Shown: positions 27,713-36,455, counted from the first letter of the stretch. The stretch: DNA of 64,000 nt from JAFGPL01 sp963781805 (GCA_963781805.1 CAWAHF010000004.1:868001-932000), one strand, 5' to 3'. Numbers and translations: made by a program. The notes: generated from the sequence alone by a model not told the origin.

Positions 27713-29764
27713 TTATTCTTTTATTATCTTTTTAAATTCAAAAGTTTTACCCTTTTCAAATTTAATTAGATAAAATCCAGGTGCAAAATTATTTGTCTGT
27801 ATGGATGTTTTTTTAACTAAATATCCTTTAAAAACTACCTGTCCCATTGTATTTAAAATCTCAAAGTATTGTTTTTCATTATTTCCTTCCATTTCAATAA
27901 TCAGTTCATTTGAAACGGGGTTTGGATAAATACTTATTGAACTATTATCTGAACTGGAAGGAGTTGTAATTCCAGATACATCGAAATAAATTACATTAGA
28001 TGTATCCGATTGACAACCGTTACTATCAGTAACAATTACAAAATAAATTTCTGTGACCAATGGAATATACGTGCTATCAGAAGCGCCACTTATTGGGCCT
28101 GTTGAGTTATACCATTGATTACCACTTGCAGCAGTAGATATTAATGTGTCTCCATTCTGCGTTATTACTGGAGTTTGAGGTAAGGAATTCACAATTAAGT
28201 TGGTTTGAATGATACTATCGCAACCATGAATAGTTTGTAATGTGTCGTAATACGTTCCTGTTGTTGTCTGATATGCTCCACCTGCAAAATAACCCAGGCC
28301 TTCGCATATTGAATGGTTACTTATAATAATTGTTGATAAAATAATCTGATTCCTTATTACTGAAACCGTGGAGGAACCATAATTCGATACAGCAAGATCG
28401 GGTTTTCCGTCTCCATCCAAATCGTTTATAGAAGCGCCGTAAGGTTCTGCTCCTGTGGCATAGTCCACTTTAGGGGTAAAGGAAATCGTTCCACTTGTGC
28501 TCGTGTTTTTTAATAATGAAATCGTGTTGGAACTAACATTCGTTACGGCCAGATCAGGTTTGCCGTCTCCATCCAAATCGCCTAAGGAAACTTTACTAGG
28601 ATTTGATCCTGTTGTATAATCTACTTTAGCAGAAAAAGAAATAGTCCCAATTGTACTTAAATTTTTGTATACTGAAACCGTGGAGGAATTATAATTCAAT
28701 ACAGCAAGATCGGGTTTTCCGTCTCCCTCCAAATCACCTATAGAAAGATTGCCAGGATTAGAGCCTGTTGCATAGTCCACTTTAGGAGCGAAGGATATGG
28801 TTCCTATAGTACTTGTGTTTTTGAATACCGAAACCGTGTTTGATGTATAATTCGTTATAACTACATCAGGTTTGCTATCCCCATCCAAATCACATACAGA
28901 AGAACCACCAGGATATAATCCCGTGGCATAATCCACTTTTGTGTCAAAGGAGATAATTTCGGAAGCAGTTGTGTTTTTAAACACAGAAAAGGTGTTAGAT
29001 ACATAATTCTCAACTGCAAGATCAGGCTTTCCATCCCCATCCAAATCACCAATTGAAACGCTTTCGGGTCCTGCTCCCGTTAATAATGTTGCAACAGCAA
29101 GGAAGGAAATGTTGCCACCCGTGCTCGTGTTTTTAAATATTGAAACCGTATTGGAACTAACATTCGCTACTGCCAGATCAGGTTTACCGTCTCCATCAAT
29201 ATCGCCTATAGTAGCAATACGAGGTCGAGATCCTGCTGGATAATCTACTTTTGGGTCAAAGGAAATTGCGGTGCCAGAAGTTGTGTTTTTAAATATTGAA
29301 ATTGTTCCGGGAAACCAATTAGCTGTTGCAAGGTCCGGCAAACCGTCTGCATTCAAATCACCTACTGTAACATAAAAAGGACTTGTTGCTGCTGTAAAAT
29401 TCACGCTATCCGCAAAGGAAACTGTATCAATATCGCCGCCACAGTAAAAAGTGGTGATAAATGGCTGTGTTGAATATGCGCTTAAACCAGTGCTAGTGTC
29501 TGTAATAGAAATAAATTGGTACGAGGCACCTGCTGGCACATTAACGGTGAGTTCCGTTGTGGTTGCATCAGATACTGTTGCTTGTGTGGCACCAAAAAAC
29601 ACAATGTTATCTGCCGGTATAGAATTGAAATTTGTCCCTGTAATAGTAACTATTGTTCCAATTGGTCCAGACGATGGCGAAAAGGTTGTAATCGTCGGTT
29701 GTGCTATTGTCAAATTGAATAATGCTAATATAGCATGCAAAATCAAAAATAAGGTTTTTTTCAT
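27713..29764 (-). CDS. Secreted T9SS protein with IPT/TIG and FG-GAP/VCBS repeats
   Basis: 683 aa. Signal peptide to ~21 (TIAQ). An IPT/TIG domain (~22-105, ITTFSPSSGPIGTIVTITG) is followed by seven FG-GAP/VCBS-type repeats of ~58 residues, each with a GDLDGDGKPDLAV-like Ca-binding loop (~120-490). A PKD-like segment precedes the type IX sorting domain (~615-683, ISIYPNPVSNELIIE ... GFYLIKFEKG). Likely a cell-surface or released adhesive protein. It is the only large structural gene of cassette F-G and has a ~200-bp leader before site G. Confidence 0.85.
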   Translation of the reverse strand: MKKTLFLILHAILALFNLTIAQPTITTFSPSSGPIGTIVTITGTNFNSIPADNIVFFGATQATVSDATTTELTVNVPAGASYQFISITDTSTGLSAYSTQPFITTFYCGGDIDTVSFADSVNFTAATSPFYVTVGDLNADGLPDLATANWFPGTISIFKNTTSGTAISFDPKVDYPAGSRPRIATIGDIDGDGKPDLAVANVSSNTVSIFKNTSTGGNISFLAVATLLTGAGPESVSIGDLDGDGKPDLAVENYVSNTFSVFKNTTASEIISFDTKVDYATGLYPGGSSVCDLDGDSKPDVVITNYTSNTVSVFKNTSTIGTISFAPKVDYATGSNPGNLSIGDLEGDGKPDLAVLNYNSSTVSVYKNLSTIGTISFSAKVDYTTGSNPSKVSLGDLDGDGKPDLAVTNVSSNTISLLKNTSTSGTISFTPKVDYATGAEPYGASINDLDGDGKPDLAVSNYGSSTVSVIRNQIILSTIIISNHSICEGLGYFAGGAYQTTTGTYYDTLQTIHGCDSIIQTNLIVNSLPQTPVITQNGDTLISTAASGNQWYNSTGPISGASDSTYIPLVTEIYFVIVTDSNGCQSDTSNVIYFDVSGITTPSSSDNSSISIYPNPVSNELIIEMEGNNEKQYFEILNTMGQVVFKGYLVKKTSIQTNNFAPGFYLIKFEKGKTFEFKKIIKE

Positions 29765-29965
29765 AATTTTATTTTTTAAATTATTAAATGAAGATTGTCA
29801 GACAAAAGGCAAAATGCCAATATGTATGATGGCTTACCCTTTCTTTCTTTTGCGGGTCGGCAAAAAAAACTAAATTTTTTTTCTTTTGATTCTTTATTTT
29901 CATTTCTTATTCTCAGACTATTTTTATAGATATCTATTAATGTCGCTATCTCTGTCTTCGCCTTG

Positions 29966-30093
29966 TTGGTAACGTTTTGCCAATATGAGTAGGCTGGGAT
30001 TTCCGAGCCACTTTCTTATCAGACCGTTACAATTTTTATTAAATGTACAAACTTTTCGCAATCCACTGACCCCCAGCTTACTTATATTGGCTG
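29966..30093. repeat. Cassette palindrome G, interrupted at its right core by IS91-like copy 2
   Basis: Left core TTGGTAAC, left arm GCCAATATGAGTAGGCTGGG, right arm CCCAGCTTACTTATATTGGC, then G followed by the element. The right core is restored as GTTAGCGG when G30093 is joined to 32579-32585, and it matches H's left core CCGCTAAAC with one extra base. Confidence 0.75.
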
Positions 30094-30196
30094 TTGAACT
30101 AAATCCCTACGGGATAGCTTTTTTCAAAAATAGTAATAATCCATTTATATATTAATGCTTATATCTGTAAATACAAACTTTTAAAAATTTACAGAA

Positions 30197-31048
30197 ATGA
30201 GAAAAAAATCAGGATTAACGATTGTAGAACAGGCTATAGAGCTTGTTCCTGGATTTGCCAACGTATTTAAGAAACTGGAACAACAGGTTACCCTGCGTGG
30301 ACAAAGCAAGAGTACTTTGAATAATTATATTCGACGTATAGCCTTGTTTGTACTGCATTTTAAACAACTGCCTGAAAACATTTGCGAAGATGAGATTAAC
30401 GAATACCTCGTAGCCCTGGCCCTTGACCCTAAATCTCCCTCGCGCAGTAGTTTTAAGCACATGGTGTATGGGCTCAGGTATTATTACCGCCTACTTGGGA
30501 TGAATAAAAACGCCATTGCTTTACCTTCACTAAAGCAGGATACAAAGCTGCCTGTTATTCTTAACCGACAAGAATTGAAAGAGCTATTTTGTGCACCTAC
30601 ATTACTCAAACAGCGCATTGTGCTTACGCTTATTTATTCCGCTGGATTGCGCGGACAAGAGGTGATCAATCTTAAACTATCCGATGTTGATTTTGAGCGG
30701 ATGACCATCCACATTAGGCAGAGCAAGTACAAAAAAGATCGTATTGTTCCGCTTTCGAAAGCCATGGCTGTTGGCCTAAAAAAGTATCTTGCAGCTGAGA
30801 ATCCATACCTATGGCTCTTTAACGGAAAAGAAGCCAGTGGAAAATATAGTGTCCGTGGCTTATCGTGGATCATGCGCGAAAACCTCAGGAAAACATCGAT
30901 TACAAAAGAGGTAAATCTCCATTCGCTCAGGCACAGTTATGCCACACATCTGCTTGAAGAGGGTCTCAATATTGTTACGCTAAAAGAGCTTTTGGGGCAT
31001 GCCCGGATCACCACAACAATGATCTATCTGCATAGCCTGCCCCGATAA
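30197..31048 (+). CDS. Tyrosine recombinase of the IS91-like element, copy 2
   Basis: 283 aa, identical in architecture to the copy at 23388-24239, differing by three substitutions: Ser to Asn in FANVFKK, Ala to Thr in APTLLKQ and Lys to Arg in ENLRKTS. All catalytic residues (Arg, Lys, HxxR, His, Tyr) are kept. Confidence 0.88.
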   Translation: MRKKSGLTIVEQAIELVPGFANVFKKLEQQVTLRGQSKSTLNNYIRRIALFVLHFKQLPENICEDEINEYLVALALDPKSPSRSSFKHMVYGLRYYYRLLGMNKNAIALPSLKQDTKLPVILNRQELKELFCAPTLLKQRIVLTLIYSAGLRGQEVINLKLSDVDFERMTIHIRQSKYKKDRIVPLSKAMAVGLKKYLAAENPYLWLFNGKEASGKYSVRGLSWIMRENLRKTSITKEVNLHSLRHSYATHLLEEGLNIVTLKELLGHARITTTMIYLHSLPR

Positions 31049-31127
31049 CGAAGTGTATCGGGGTTGCGCAGTGTAAACTCATCAAACCTCACAGTCCGTT
31101 AGATACACTATACAATCGTCGGTAACC

Positions 31128-32300
31128 ATGCGTTCTGATTTAGAACTTGCCGATGTGGTCCGTCGTTTTGGGAAGCAGTATATCGAAAAGCGCCATCCTT
31201 CAGCTGAGAAAATGAAAGTGCTTTTTAATATCATGCAATGTCGTACTTCGGCTCTTGGCGGGCACGAAGAGCACTGTGATTGCTGCCCCGAGGTGCGCTA
31301 CAGTTATAATAGTTGCGGCAATCGCCACTGTCCTAAATGTCTGGCCGTAAAACAAGCTATATGGGTTGAAAAGTTAATAGAAGATACGCTTCCAATAAAG
31401 CACTATCACATTATTTTCACTGTTTCGCACGAGCTAAATGCAATCTGTTTGTTTGACAGAAAAATGTACTACAAATTACTGTTTTCAGCTGTTTGGCGGA
31501 CGCTCCACAGTTTTGGATATACTCACTATGGTGTTGAAACAGGTGCGGTTTGTGTGCTCCATTCCTGGGGGCAAAATATCTGCCTGCACCCTCATATCCA
31601 TTGCCTGGTTCCTGCTGCCGGATATAGCCTAAAAGGCAAATGGAAACACATTGGGAAACAGCAGAAATATCTCTATTCAATCTTTCAATTGAGCGATGCT
31701 TTTAAAGGTAAGTTTTTAGATAGTTTGGAGCGTGCTTTGCAAAAACGGGATATACTCTCCGAGTTCGATTCTTGTATTCAGGCGGCGTATAAAAAGCCAT
31801 GGGTGGCGCATTGTGAACCTTCAATGGCTAAAGCTGAGCATGTGATCCAATATTTGGGGCAGTACACTCATCGCGTGGCCATAAGTAACGACCGCATTCT
31901 TGCAATGAGCGATACCCATGTAACCTTTATTGCCAAAGATTATAGGGACAAGGCCAAAAAAAAACCGGTGAGTTTGACCGGTGTCGAATTTTTACATCGG
32001 TTTTGCCTGCATATTTTACCCAATCGTTTTGTGAAGATCCGACGATTCGGTATTTACAACCACACCACAAAACGGAACATGGAGCTGCAATTTGTGCCCG
32101 AAGTGTCGAAAGTGGAAAAGAAATTATCGGATAATAAAGATGATGAAACAACCCTGGAGCGTATAAAACGGCTGACGGGTTTTGATATTGGGAAATGTCC
32201 AAAATGCAAGAACGGACGAATGCGCATCGTCAGGGAACTGCCCCGTATCCGCTCTCCTGGTCAACCTGTGCAACAGTTGCTCCTTGCGTCTTTACAATAA
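31128..32300 (+). CDS. IS91-family HUH transposase, copy 2
   Basis: 390 aa, differing from the first copy at two positions (Val to Met in NIMQCR, Ile to Leu in QQLLLAS). The zinc-binding domain, HPHIH and YLGQY motifs are intact, so both copies may be functional. Confidence 0.9.
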   Translation: MRSDLELADVVRRFGKQYIEKRHPSAEKMKVLFNIMQCRTSALGGHEEHCDCCPEVRYSYNSCGNRHCPKCLAVKQAIWVEKLIEDTLPIKHYHIIFTVSHELNAICLFDRKMYYKLLFSAVWRTLHSFGYTHYGVETGAVCVLHSWGQNICLHPHIHCLVPAAGYSLKGKWKHIGKQQKYLYSIFQLSDAFKGKFLDSLERALQKRDILSEFDSCIQAAYKKPWVAHCEPSMAKAEHVIQYLGQYTHRVAISNDRILAMSDTHVTFIAKDYRDKAKKKPVSLTGVEFLHRFCLHILPNRFVKIRRFGIYNHTTKRNMELQFVPEVSKVEKKLSDNKDDETTLERIKRLTGFDIGKCPKCKNGRMRIVRELPRIRSPGQPVQQLLLASLQ

Positions 32301-32526
32301 ACTGATTCTACTTCCTTTTATTCTTCATTTTTATGAGGGAAGACTTTGTATTGCCTAAACTTTGAAAATCTGTTAGTATTTAGGCTTTTACTTAACCCAA
32401 AATAAGGCAAATACAAAATAAAGACTCACAATCCAACTAAAGTTATCTCCCAATACTCCGTAAAAAACACATAAAACCGTCGATAAGTGCATAGAACCAA
32501 AGTTGTGCTTTATTGGCCAGGATGTA

Positions 32527-32584
32527 GTTCAACATGCACTCATCGCTGGGTCTTGCAGACCGCTCATAGTGCTACTTATTAGCG
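32527..32584 (+). repeat. attC-like 58-bp end of IS91-like copy 2
   Basis: Starts GTTCAAC (32527-32533) and ends ATTAGCG (32578-32584); the hairpin between is the same as in copy 1. Confidence 0.5.
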
Positions 32585-33187
32585 GTTGTTTTTTATTTTA
32601 TTATCATTAATCTCAAATAATCTTAATTCTGTTGCAGTCAAAAATTCTGGATGTTTAATCTGATTTTTTAATTTATCAACCTTTAAAAAATTTCCATTTT
32701 TAAACTCAATCTTTATTTTCTCAATTAATCTTTGGTCACCAGAATACAGTTTTTTATCAGCATTATTTTTTAATAATTGAGTCTTTTCTAAATCTTTAAT
32801 TTTATCAGGAGCTTTTTGTCTATAAATAAGAGCGTTGTTCTCAGTAAAGTCATTTAATAAATTCTTTAAATCAAATAAAAGACAATGAAAAGCATCTAAA
32901 GGATTGTCTGAAAAGTTTGGATATTTATTTTGTCCATGTTGACCAACTAAATCAATATAATCCTCATGTGATAAAATCAAGTTATTAATCTTATATGAAA
33001 CAAGTCCCAATGACCAACGAAAATGAAGGTCAATCGTTTTATCTTCATTGATAAATTGTCCATGTGCAAAATGTCCACCTGAACCTTTTCCTGTCTCAAT
33101 CAGATTGAAATTAAAATTTAATGAGCTTAGATAAGTCGAGAGAATCTCTGCTCCTTTTATCAATAATTGTTCTGGTTTCAAATTCAT
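32579..33187 (-). CDS. Uncharacterised 202-aa protein
   Basis: A soluble, lysine- and asparagine-rich protein. The N-terminal ~95 residues look like a compact alpha/beta domain (GSGGHFAHGQFINEDKTIDLHFRWSLG in the middle), and the C-terminal half is helical and charged. There is no signal peptide or membrane segment and no family is recognised. Single-gene cassette between G (stop TAA shares bases with the right end of IS91-like copy 2) and H (start 40 bases away). The GHFAHG histidines could be catalytic or metal-binding, which is speculation. Confidence 0.6.
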   Translation of the reverse strand: MNLKPEQLLIKGAEILSTYLSSLNFNFNLIETGKGSGGHFAHGQFINEDKTIDLHFRWSLGLVSYKINNLILSHEDYIDLVGQHGQNKYPNFSDNPLDAFHCLLFDLKNLLNDFTENNALIYRQKAPDKIKDLEKTQLLKNNADKKLYSGDQRLIEKIKIEFKNGNFLKVDKLKNQIKHPEFLTATELRLFEINDNKIKNNR

Positions 33188-33226
33188 TTTTTTTCTATCA
33201 ATTGTATGCAGTGTCTTTTAAAATAA

Positions 33227-33363
33227 CCGCTAAACGTTTTGCCAATATGAGGAGGCTGGGATTTCCGTGCCATATACCTATCAGTCCGATACAATTTTGA
33301 TTAAATGTACGAACTTTTCGTAAACAACTGACCCCCAGCTTACTTATATTGGCTGTTGTATGC
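33227..33363. repeat. Cassette palindrome H (attC-like)
   Basis: Left core CCGCTAAAC, left arm GCCAATATGAGGAGGCTGGG, right arm CCCAGCTTACTTATATTGGC, right core GTTGTATGC. The right core is an exact complement of D's left core GCATACAAC, defining the TIR-operon cassette. Confidence 0.8.
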
Positions 33364-33380
33364 TGGCCGTTATTTTGTCC

Positions 33381-33480
33381 TCCGTGCGATAGGGCAGGCA
33401 TACTCATTGGCAAGTTTTGGATATCCTATGGAATTTGTGCGACTTGCCAATGTGTATGAATGCGAAGCGTTTGGTATACA
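33381..33480. repeat. Inner flanking palindrome H2 (second repeat family)
   Basis: CATACTCATTGGCAAG pairs with CTTGCCAATGTGTATG. The whole block, from CCGTGCGAT to GCGTTTGG, is homologous to L2 (44891-44994). It lies between site H and the 3' end of the TIR operon. Confidence 0.7.
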
Positions 33481-33493
33481 TGCAAGATGTAAT

Positions 33494-33874
33494 TTAAAAA
33501 GAATCTAAAAATTCTTTAACATTAGGCCAAGTCCAAATTTTACACAAAATACCAATCATATTAGATGGTTTATCGTCATAACTTGCGCCATCAATAAAAA
33601 TCCCTTTAATAGGTATATTTTCTTCTTTAGCGCAATCAATCTCCCACAATTCACCAGTTGCCTTTTTTGTATTCTTTGAGACTAGTGCGATTACTCCATC
33701 ACAACCCTTAATTCTTGTTCTACAATTCGTTTTCCATTTTTCGTCCCATGGTTCTTTTACAGACATGTCAACGAAATCAAATGGAACATTTTCATTCTTT
33801 GCCTGACCAGTGAATAGGTTTTTTGTTTTTTCGTCTTCAATAGCGAAGGAGACAAATACTCTTTTGTTAGCCAT
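33494..33874 (-). CDS. TIR-like (MTH538/ThsB-type) domain protein, third of operon
   Basis: A 126-aa single-domain protein of the MTH538 TIR-like family (DUF1863, the fold of Thoeris ThsB). Visible features are the first strand and loop VFVSFAIEDEK (~residues 6-16), FDFVDMSVKEPWD (~32-44), the GCDGVIALVSKNT strand (~57-69) and the helix GELWEIDCA, whose Glu78 aligns with the catalytic Glu of NAD-cleaving TIRs. It is last in a five-gene operon and overlaps the SLOG gene by 8 bases. Likely role: NAD+-derived signal synthesis or NAD+ depletion in an anti-phage response (inference). Confidence 0.85.
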   Translation of the reverse strand: MANKRVFVSFAIEDEKTKNLFTGQAKNENVPFDFVDMSVKEPWDEKWKTNCRTRIKGCDGVIALVSKNTKKATGELWEIDCAKEENIPIKGIFIDGASYDDKPSNMIGILCKIWTWPNVKEFLDSF

Positions 33875-34346
33875 AATTAATGAGGTTTTTAGTTTTGGAA
33901 ATTGGATTTAAATGAATAATTTTTTTGTTTAAATCTTTCGCATAATTAAAAATATCAGCTGTCCCACCCAATCCTTTTGCGTCATCTCCGTTCCATACTG
34001 CAATAATAATTTCAGAATTGTCAACGACAGTAATTCCAGCTTCATTAAAAGCTTTTTCAGAGGGTTGAATATTTTTCAATTCAATCAGTTTGGAAGCTTT
34101 GCTTTTTGACAAAAGAAAATATTCCAAAGTTGTTTCGTCAAATGTTGATTCATAATTAACACAAGGAATAACAGCTGTATATTTTATATTATTATGTATC
34201 AATGACTCAGCAAATAACTGATCTGCACCGGCTGCCAAACAGGTATAGCCATAGGTAATCTCCATATCGTAGATTAATTCCTGTATTTTCGTTTTAACCC
34301 AATCAGCGTTTTCAATTTTTCTGTGTCCAGTTATCCCAGCTATCAT
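33867..34346 (-). CDS. SLOG-family nucleotide-sensor-like protein
   Basis: A 159-aa Rossmann-like protein. It opens with AGITGHRKI, the signature of the SLOG/YpsA-like superfamily, followed by CLAAGADQLFAESLI (residues ~35-49), a central IPCVNYESTFDE and a late strand EIIIAVWNGDDAKGLGGTADI that forms the ligand pocket. In Thoeris ThsA a SLOG domain binds the cyclic ADP-ribose signal made by the TIR protein. Here the domain is free-standing, between the membrane protein and the last TIR gene, so it could be the sensor subunit. Confidence 0.78.
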   Translation of the reverse strand: MIAGITGHRKIENADWVKTKIQELIYDMEITYGYTCLAAGADQLFAESLIHNNIKYTAVIPCVNYESTFDETTLEYFLLSKSKASKLIELKNIQPSEKAFNEAGITVVDNSEIIIAVWNGDDAKGLGGTADIFNYAKDLNKKIIHLNPISKTKNLINYG

Positions 34347-34356
34347 AAAATAGTCA

Positions 34357-34854
34357 TTAGCAACAATTGCAATTAAAGAAATGATTGTATACTAAATAAA
34401 GAACATAAACTATTTCTCCAGTTAGCATGATGTATGTAAAATATTTGAAAAGTCGTATTACTTTTAATTCTGTTTCAGTATTAGGTTGATAGTTTATGTT
34501 GTCTTTATTTGTTAAAATTTCCCATTCTCTTTCGAATAAATTAGCTTTTAATTTCTGTTCCAATTCAAAAATCAGAACAAACTTACCCTTATTCAATTTG
34601 CGATAAGAATTAATCATTTTACCCCAAAAATCAATAATTATCAAATTAAGAATGGTGAGTGAAATGAAAAATATCATTGCAATAAAAGAAAATTCAAAAG
34701 CCTTACCAATTAATACAGAAATTGAAATAAGAGTAGTTACGATGGTAAGAAAAAAAGCATTTGCTTTTTGCCTTTGATTTGTAACTTTCTCAGTAGAACC
34801 AACCATTATTTTGTATTGCTCCATCAGAAGTTTGTAATATTCTTTCTCGTCCAT
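34357..34854 (-). CDS. RipA-like octameric membrane protein family (putative effector)
   Basis: 165 aa. The N-terminal helix EYYKLLMEQYKIMVGSTEKV leads to NQRQKANAFFLTIVTT and two adjacent transmembrane segments (~32-50, ~55-72), then a YRKLNKGKFVLIFELEQKL segment, EREWEIL and one more hydrophobic segment near residues 140-158. This pattern matches the small membrane proteins annotated as RipA-family in bacterial conflict loci. It overlaps the upstream TIR gene by one base (TGATG-type coupling). A pore-forming or membrane-sensing effector role is likely but unproven. Confidence 0.65.
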   Translation of the reverse strand: MDEKEYYKLLMEQYKIMVGSTEKVTNQRQKANAFFLTIVTTLISISVLIGKAFEFSFIAMIFFISLTILNLIIIDFWGKMINSYRKLNKGKFVLIFELEQKLKANLFEREWEILTNKDNINYQPNTETELKVIRLFKYFTYIMLTGEIVYVLYLVYNHFFNCNCC

Positions 34855-35234
34855 CAGTTTATTTTGATTTGGTTTGCAATATCATGTATATCTTCTTCAA
34901 TTACCATTATGTTATTTTCTGCAATGTAATTGGGTATCATGAATACCGTTGACTTTAGTTTTACTAAAAGAACTTTCTTGTTGTTATTAATTGCTGTTTC
35001 AACTTCCCATTTAACAGCTTCACTTTCCCATGTTGAAAACCCAAATAGACAAATAAAAACGTCTGAAAATTTAATTTTTTCAAGTACATTTTTTTTCCAT
35101 TCTTCTTCTGTATTCTCGACTACAGCATGTTCAAGGAATTCAAAATCCTGTTCTTGTTTGCTCAGTTGTTCCTTAAAAGATTGTACAAATTCCTTATCTG
35201 ATAATGAATAGCTTAAAAATATTTTCTTCTTCAT
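34854..35234 (-). CDS. TIR-like domain protein, second of operon
   Basis: 126 aa from the ATG at 35234, one base after the upstream stop. The frame is open to 35261, but the internal start gives the typical MKKKIFLSYSLSDKEF beginning. The domain has FLSYS (~residues 6-10), a DVFICLFGFSTWES strand-loop (~58-71) and VKWEVETA with Glu77 at the position of the catalytic TIR glutamate. It is more divergent from the other two TIR proteins of the operon than they are from each other. Confidence 0.83.
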   Translation of the reverse strand: MKKKIFLSYSLSDKEFVQSFKEQLSKQEQDFEFLEHAVVENTEEEWKKNVLEKIKFSDVFICLFGFSTWESEAVKWEVETAINNNKKVLLVKLKSTVFMIPNYIAENNIMVIEEDIHDIANQIKIN

Positions 35235-35235
35235 T

Positions 35236-35730
35236 TTAAAATTTCTTAATTGTATTATCAAGGTTATCCCAAGACCAAGTTATTATTTTTTTTCCATTCA
35301 GTTCAGGTGGAATTGCACCTTTATCGTTTTTCTGAACATGCATTCCAATTACAGGTATTCTTTCTTCCCTTGCACATTTTATTTCCCATCGCGCGCCACT
35401 GGAATGCCATGTATTCTTGCTAAGTAAAACAATCATACCATCACATGATTTTATTTTAGATCGACATTTTCGTTTCCATTCCATTTTATCCCATGGCTGT
35501 TTAACAGACATATCAACAAATGCAAAGGGTGATTTTTCATTTTTTGCTTGAGAAACCAGGTAGTCACGATATTTGGAATCCTCAATTGCGAAACTGATGA
35601 AAATACGTTTTTTAAATTCTTTGTCGGTACCTAAAAATTCCTCAAATAAAGTTTTTAAAATAAATGCAATAGCCCCTATCCCTAGTGTTACTAACCAAAA
35701 ATTAATTGTATTTTTCTTTTTTTCATTCAT
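35236..35730 (-). CDS. Membrane-anchored TIR-like (ThsB-type) protein, first of operon
   Basis: 164 aa. A single transmembrane segment lies near the N-terminus (~residues 10-27), then a MTH538-type TIR domain: RIFISFAIED (~42-51), FAFVDMSVKQPWD (~69-81), SCDGMIVLLSKNT (~95-107) and GARWEIKCA with Glu116. It is closely related to the third TIR of the operon (shared FVDMSVK and SKNT blocks), but anchored to the membrane. It is the promoter-proximal gene, with palindrome D2 just upstream. Confidence 0.84.
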   Translation of the reverse strand: MNEKKKNTINFWLVTLGIGAIAFILKTLFEEFLGTDKEFKKRIFISFAIEDSKYRDYLVSQAKNEKSPFAFVDMSVKQPWDKMEWKRKCRSKIKSCDGMIVLLSKNTWHSSGARWEIKCAREERIPVIGMHVQKNDKGAIPPELNGKKIITWSWDNLDNTIKKF

Positions 35731-35749
35731 AAAATTCCATTTCTATCAA

Positions 35750-35838
35750 TGAGCGATGGCAAAAAATTTGGCTCTTTTGCAAGCTGACGCATCTGCACGT
35801 GAGTTAGGGCTTGCAAATGTGCCAAATGTGCGTTGGCC
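35750..35838. repeat. Inner flanking palindrome D2 (second repeat family)
   Basis: TTTGGCTCTTTTGCAAGC pairs with GCTTGCAAATGTGCCAAA (two mismatches), followed by GCGTTGGCC. It is homologous to M2 (48654-48756) and lies just upstream of the first gene of the TIR operon. Confidence 0.7.
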
Positions 35839-35847
35839 TGTCGGCTT

Positions 35848-35983
35848 GCATACAACGTTTTACAATATGAAACGGTTGGGTTTTCGGAGTGCGTTCCTAT
35901 CCACAGTTGGAAAAAGCTGGTGCGAGAACCAAACGCTCGCAAACCACTGAACCCCAACTGTTTTATATTGTGTGTTGTAAGCC
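35848..35983. repeat. Cassette palindrome D (attC-like)
   Basis: Left core GCATACAAC, unpaired GTTTT, left arm ACAATATGAAACGGTTGGG; right arm CCCCAACTGTTTTATATTGTG; right core GTTGTAAGCC, an exact complement of I's left core GGCTTACAAC. Confidence 0.8.
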
Positions 35984-35991
35984 GTTTATCT

Positions 35992-36444
35992 TTATTTTTT
36001 GTAATAATACCTAGTATAATTTTGGTTGTTTTTCCATGAAATTGTCAATTCATTTTCTGTGAGTTTGTTGATGTATCCTATATCAACTTTCTCTGTGTTA
36101 TATTTAATTATCATGTTTTTCTCAATTTTAAAGTCATAAAATTCAGAATTTGTATTGCGTCTATAGGTTGAATCCTTGACCTCTACAATCATAGGTTTAG
36201 TTAAATCCATTCCATTTATTACATCGCCAAATTTGTATAATCCTTTATAGGCTTCCCAGTATCCTTGGAGAATACTAATGTTTATTGAATCTATTGAAAA
36301 AGTTGATAGAGTATCGTAAGCTTCCCACGCTATTTCAATTTTTTGATTTTTAGATTTTCTTTTCTTCTTCTCTGTTTGTGCATAAATATTTGGCGAGAGA
36401 AGCAGAATTGAGACAGAAATAATTATTGCACTTTTCAAATTCAT
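35992..36444 (-). CDS. Exported protein, unknown
   Basis: 150 aa with a signal peptide (cleavage after NIYAQ, ~residue 23) followed by a basic stretch TEKKKRKSKNQK. The mature part is beta-rich and ends with NNQNYTRYYYKK. Several small Bacteroidota lipocalin-like exported proteins look like this, but no family can be named. It is the second gene of cassette D-I; its start lies 11 bases after the stop of the YARHG gene upstream, and its stop sits 8 bases from site D. Confidence 0.6.
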   Translation of the reverse strand: MNLKSAIIISVSILLLSPNIYAQTEKKKRKSKNQKIEIAWEAYDTLSTFSIDSINISILQGYWEAYKGLYKFGDVINGMDLTKPMIVEVKDSTYRRNTNSEFYDFKIEKNMIIKYNTEKVDIGYINKLTENELTISWKNNQNYTRYYYKK

Positions 36445-36455
36445 AATATTATTTT

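Larger units (their letters stand above)
30094..32578 (+). mobile_element. IS91-like element with tyrosine recombinase, copy 2
   Basis: Same length and ends as copy 1 (23285-25769) with only scattered substitutions, so the two diverged recently. It lies between the G and TT of the right core of palindrome G. The TT after it (32579-32580) also forms part of the stop codon of the next minus-strand gene. Confidence 0.85.

Noticed and set aside
33198..33413. Small genes inside the palindromes (also 43047-43340 and 23070-23282)
   Set aside because: These frames are translations of cassette palindromes or REP-like repeats and disappear in related copies.
33494..35730. Classical Thoeris (ThsA/ThsB)
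   Set aside because: No SIR2 domain or ThsA fusion is present; only the TIR and SLOG parts are shared, so it is reported as Thoeris-like at most.
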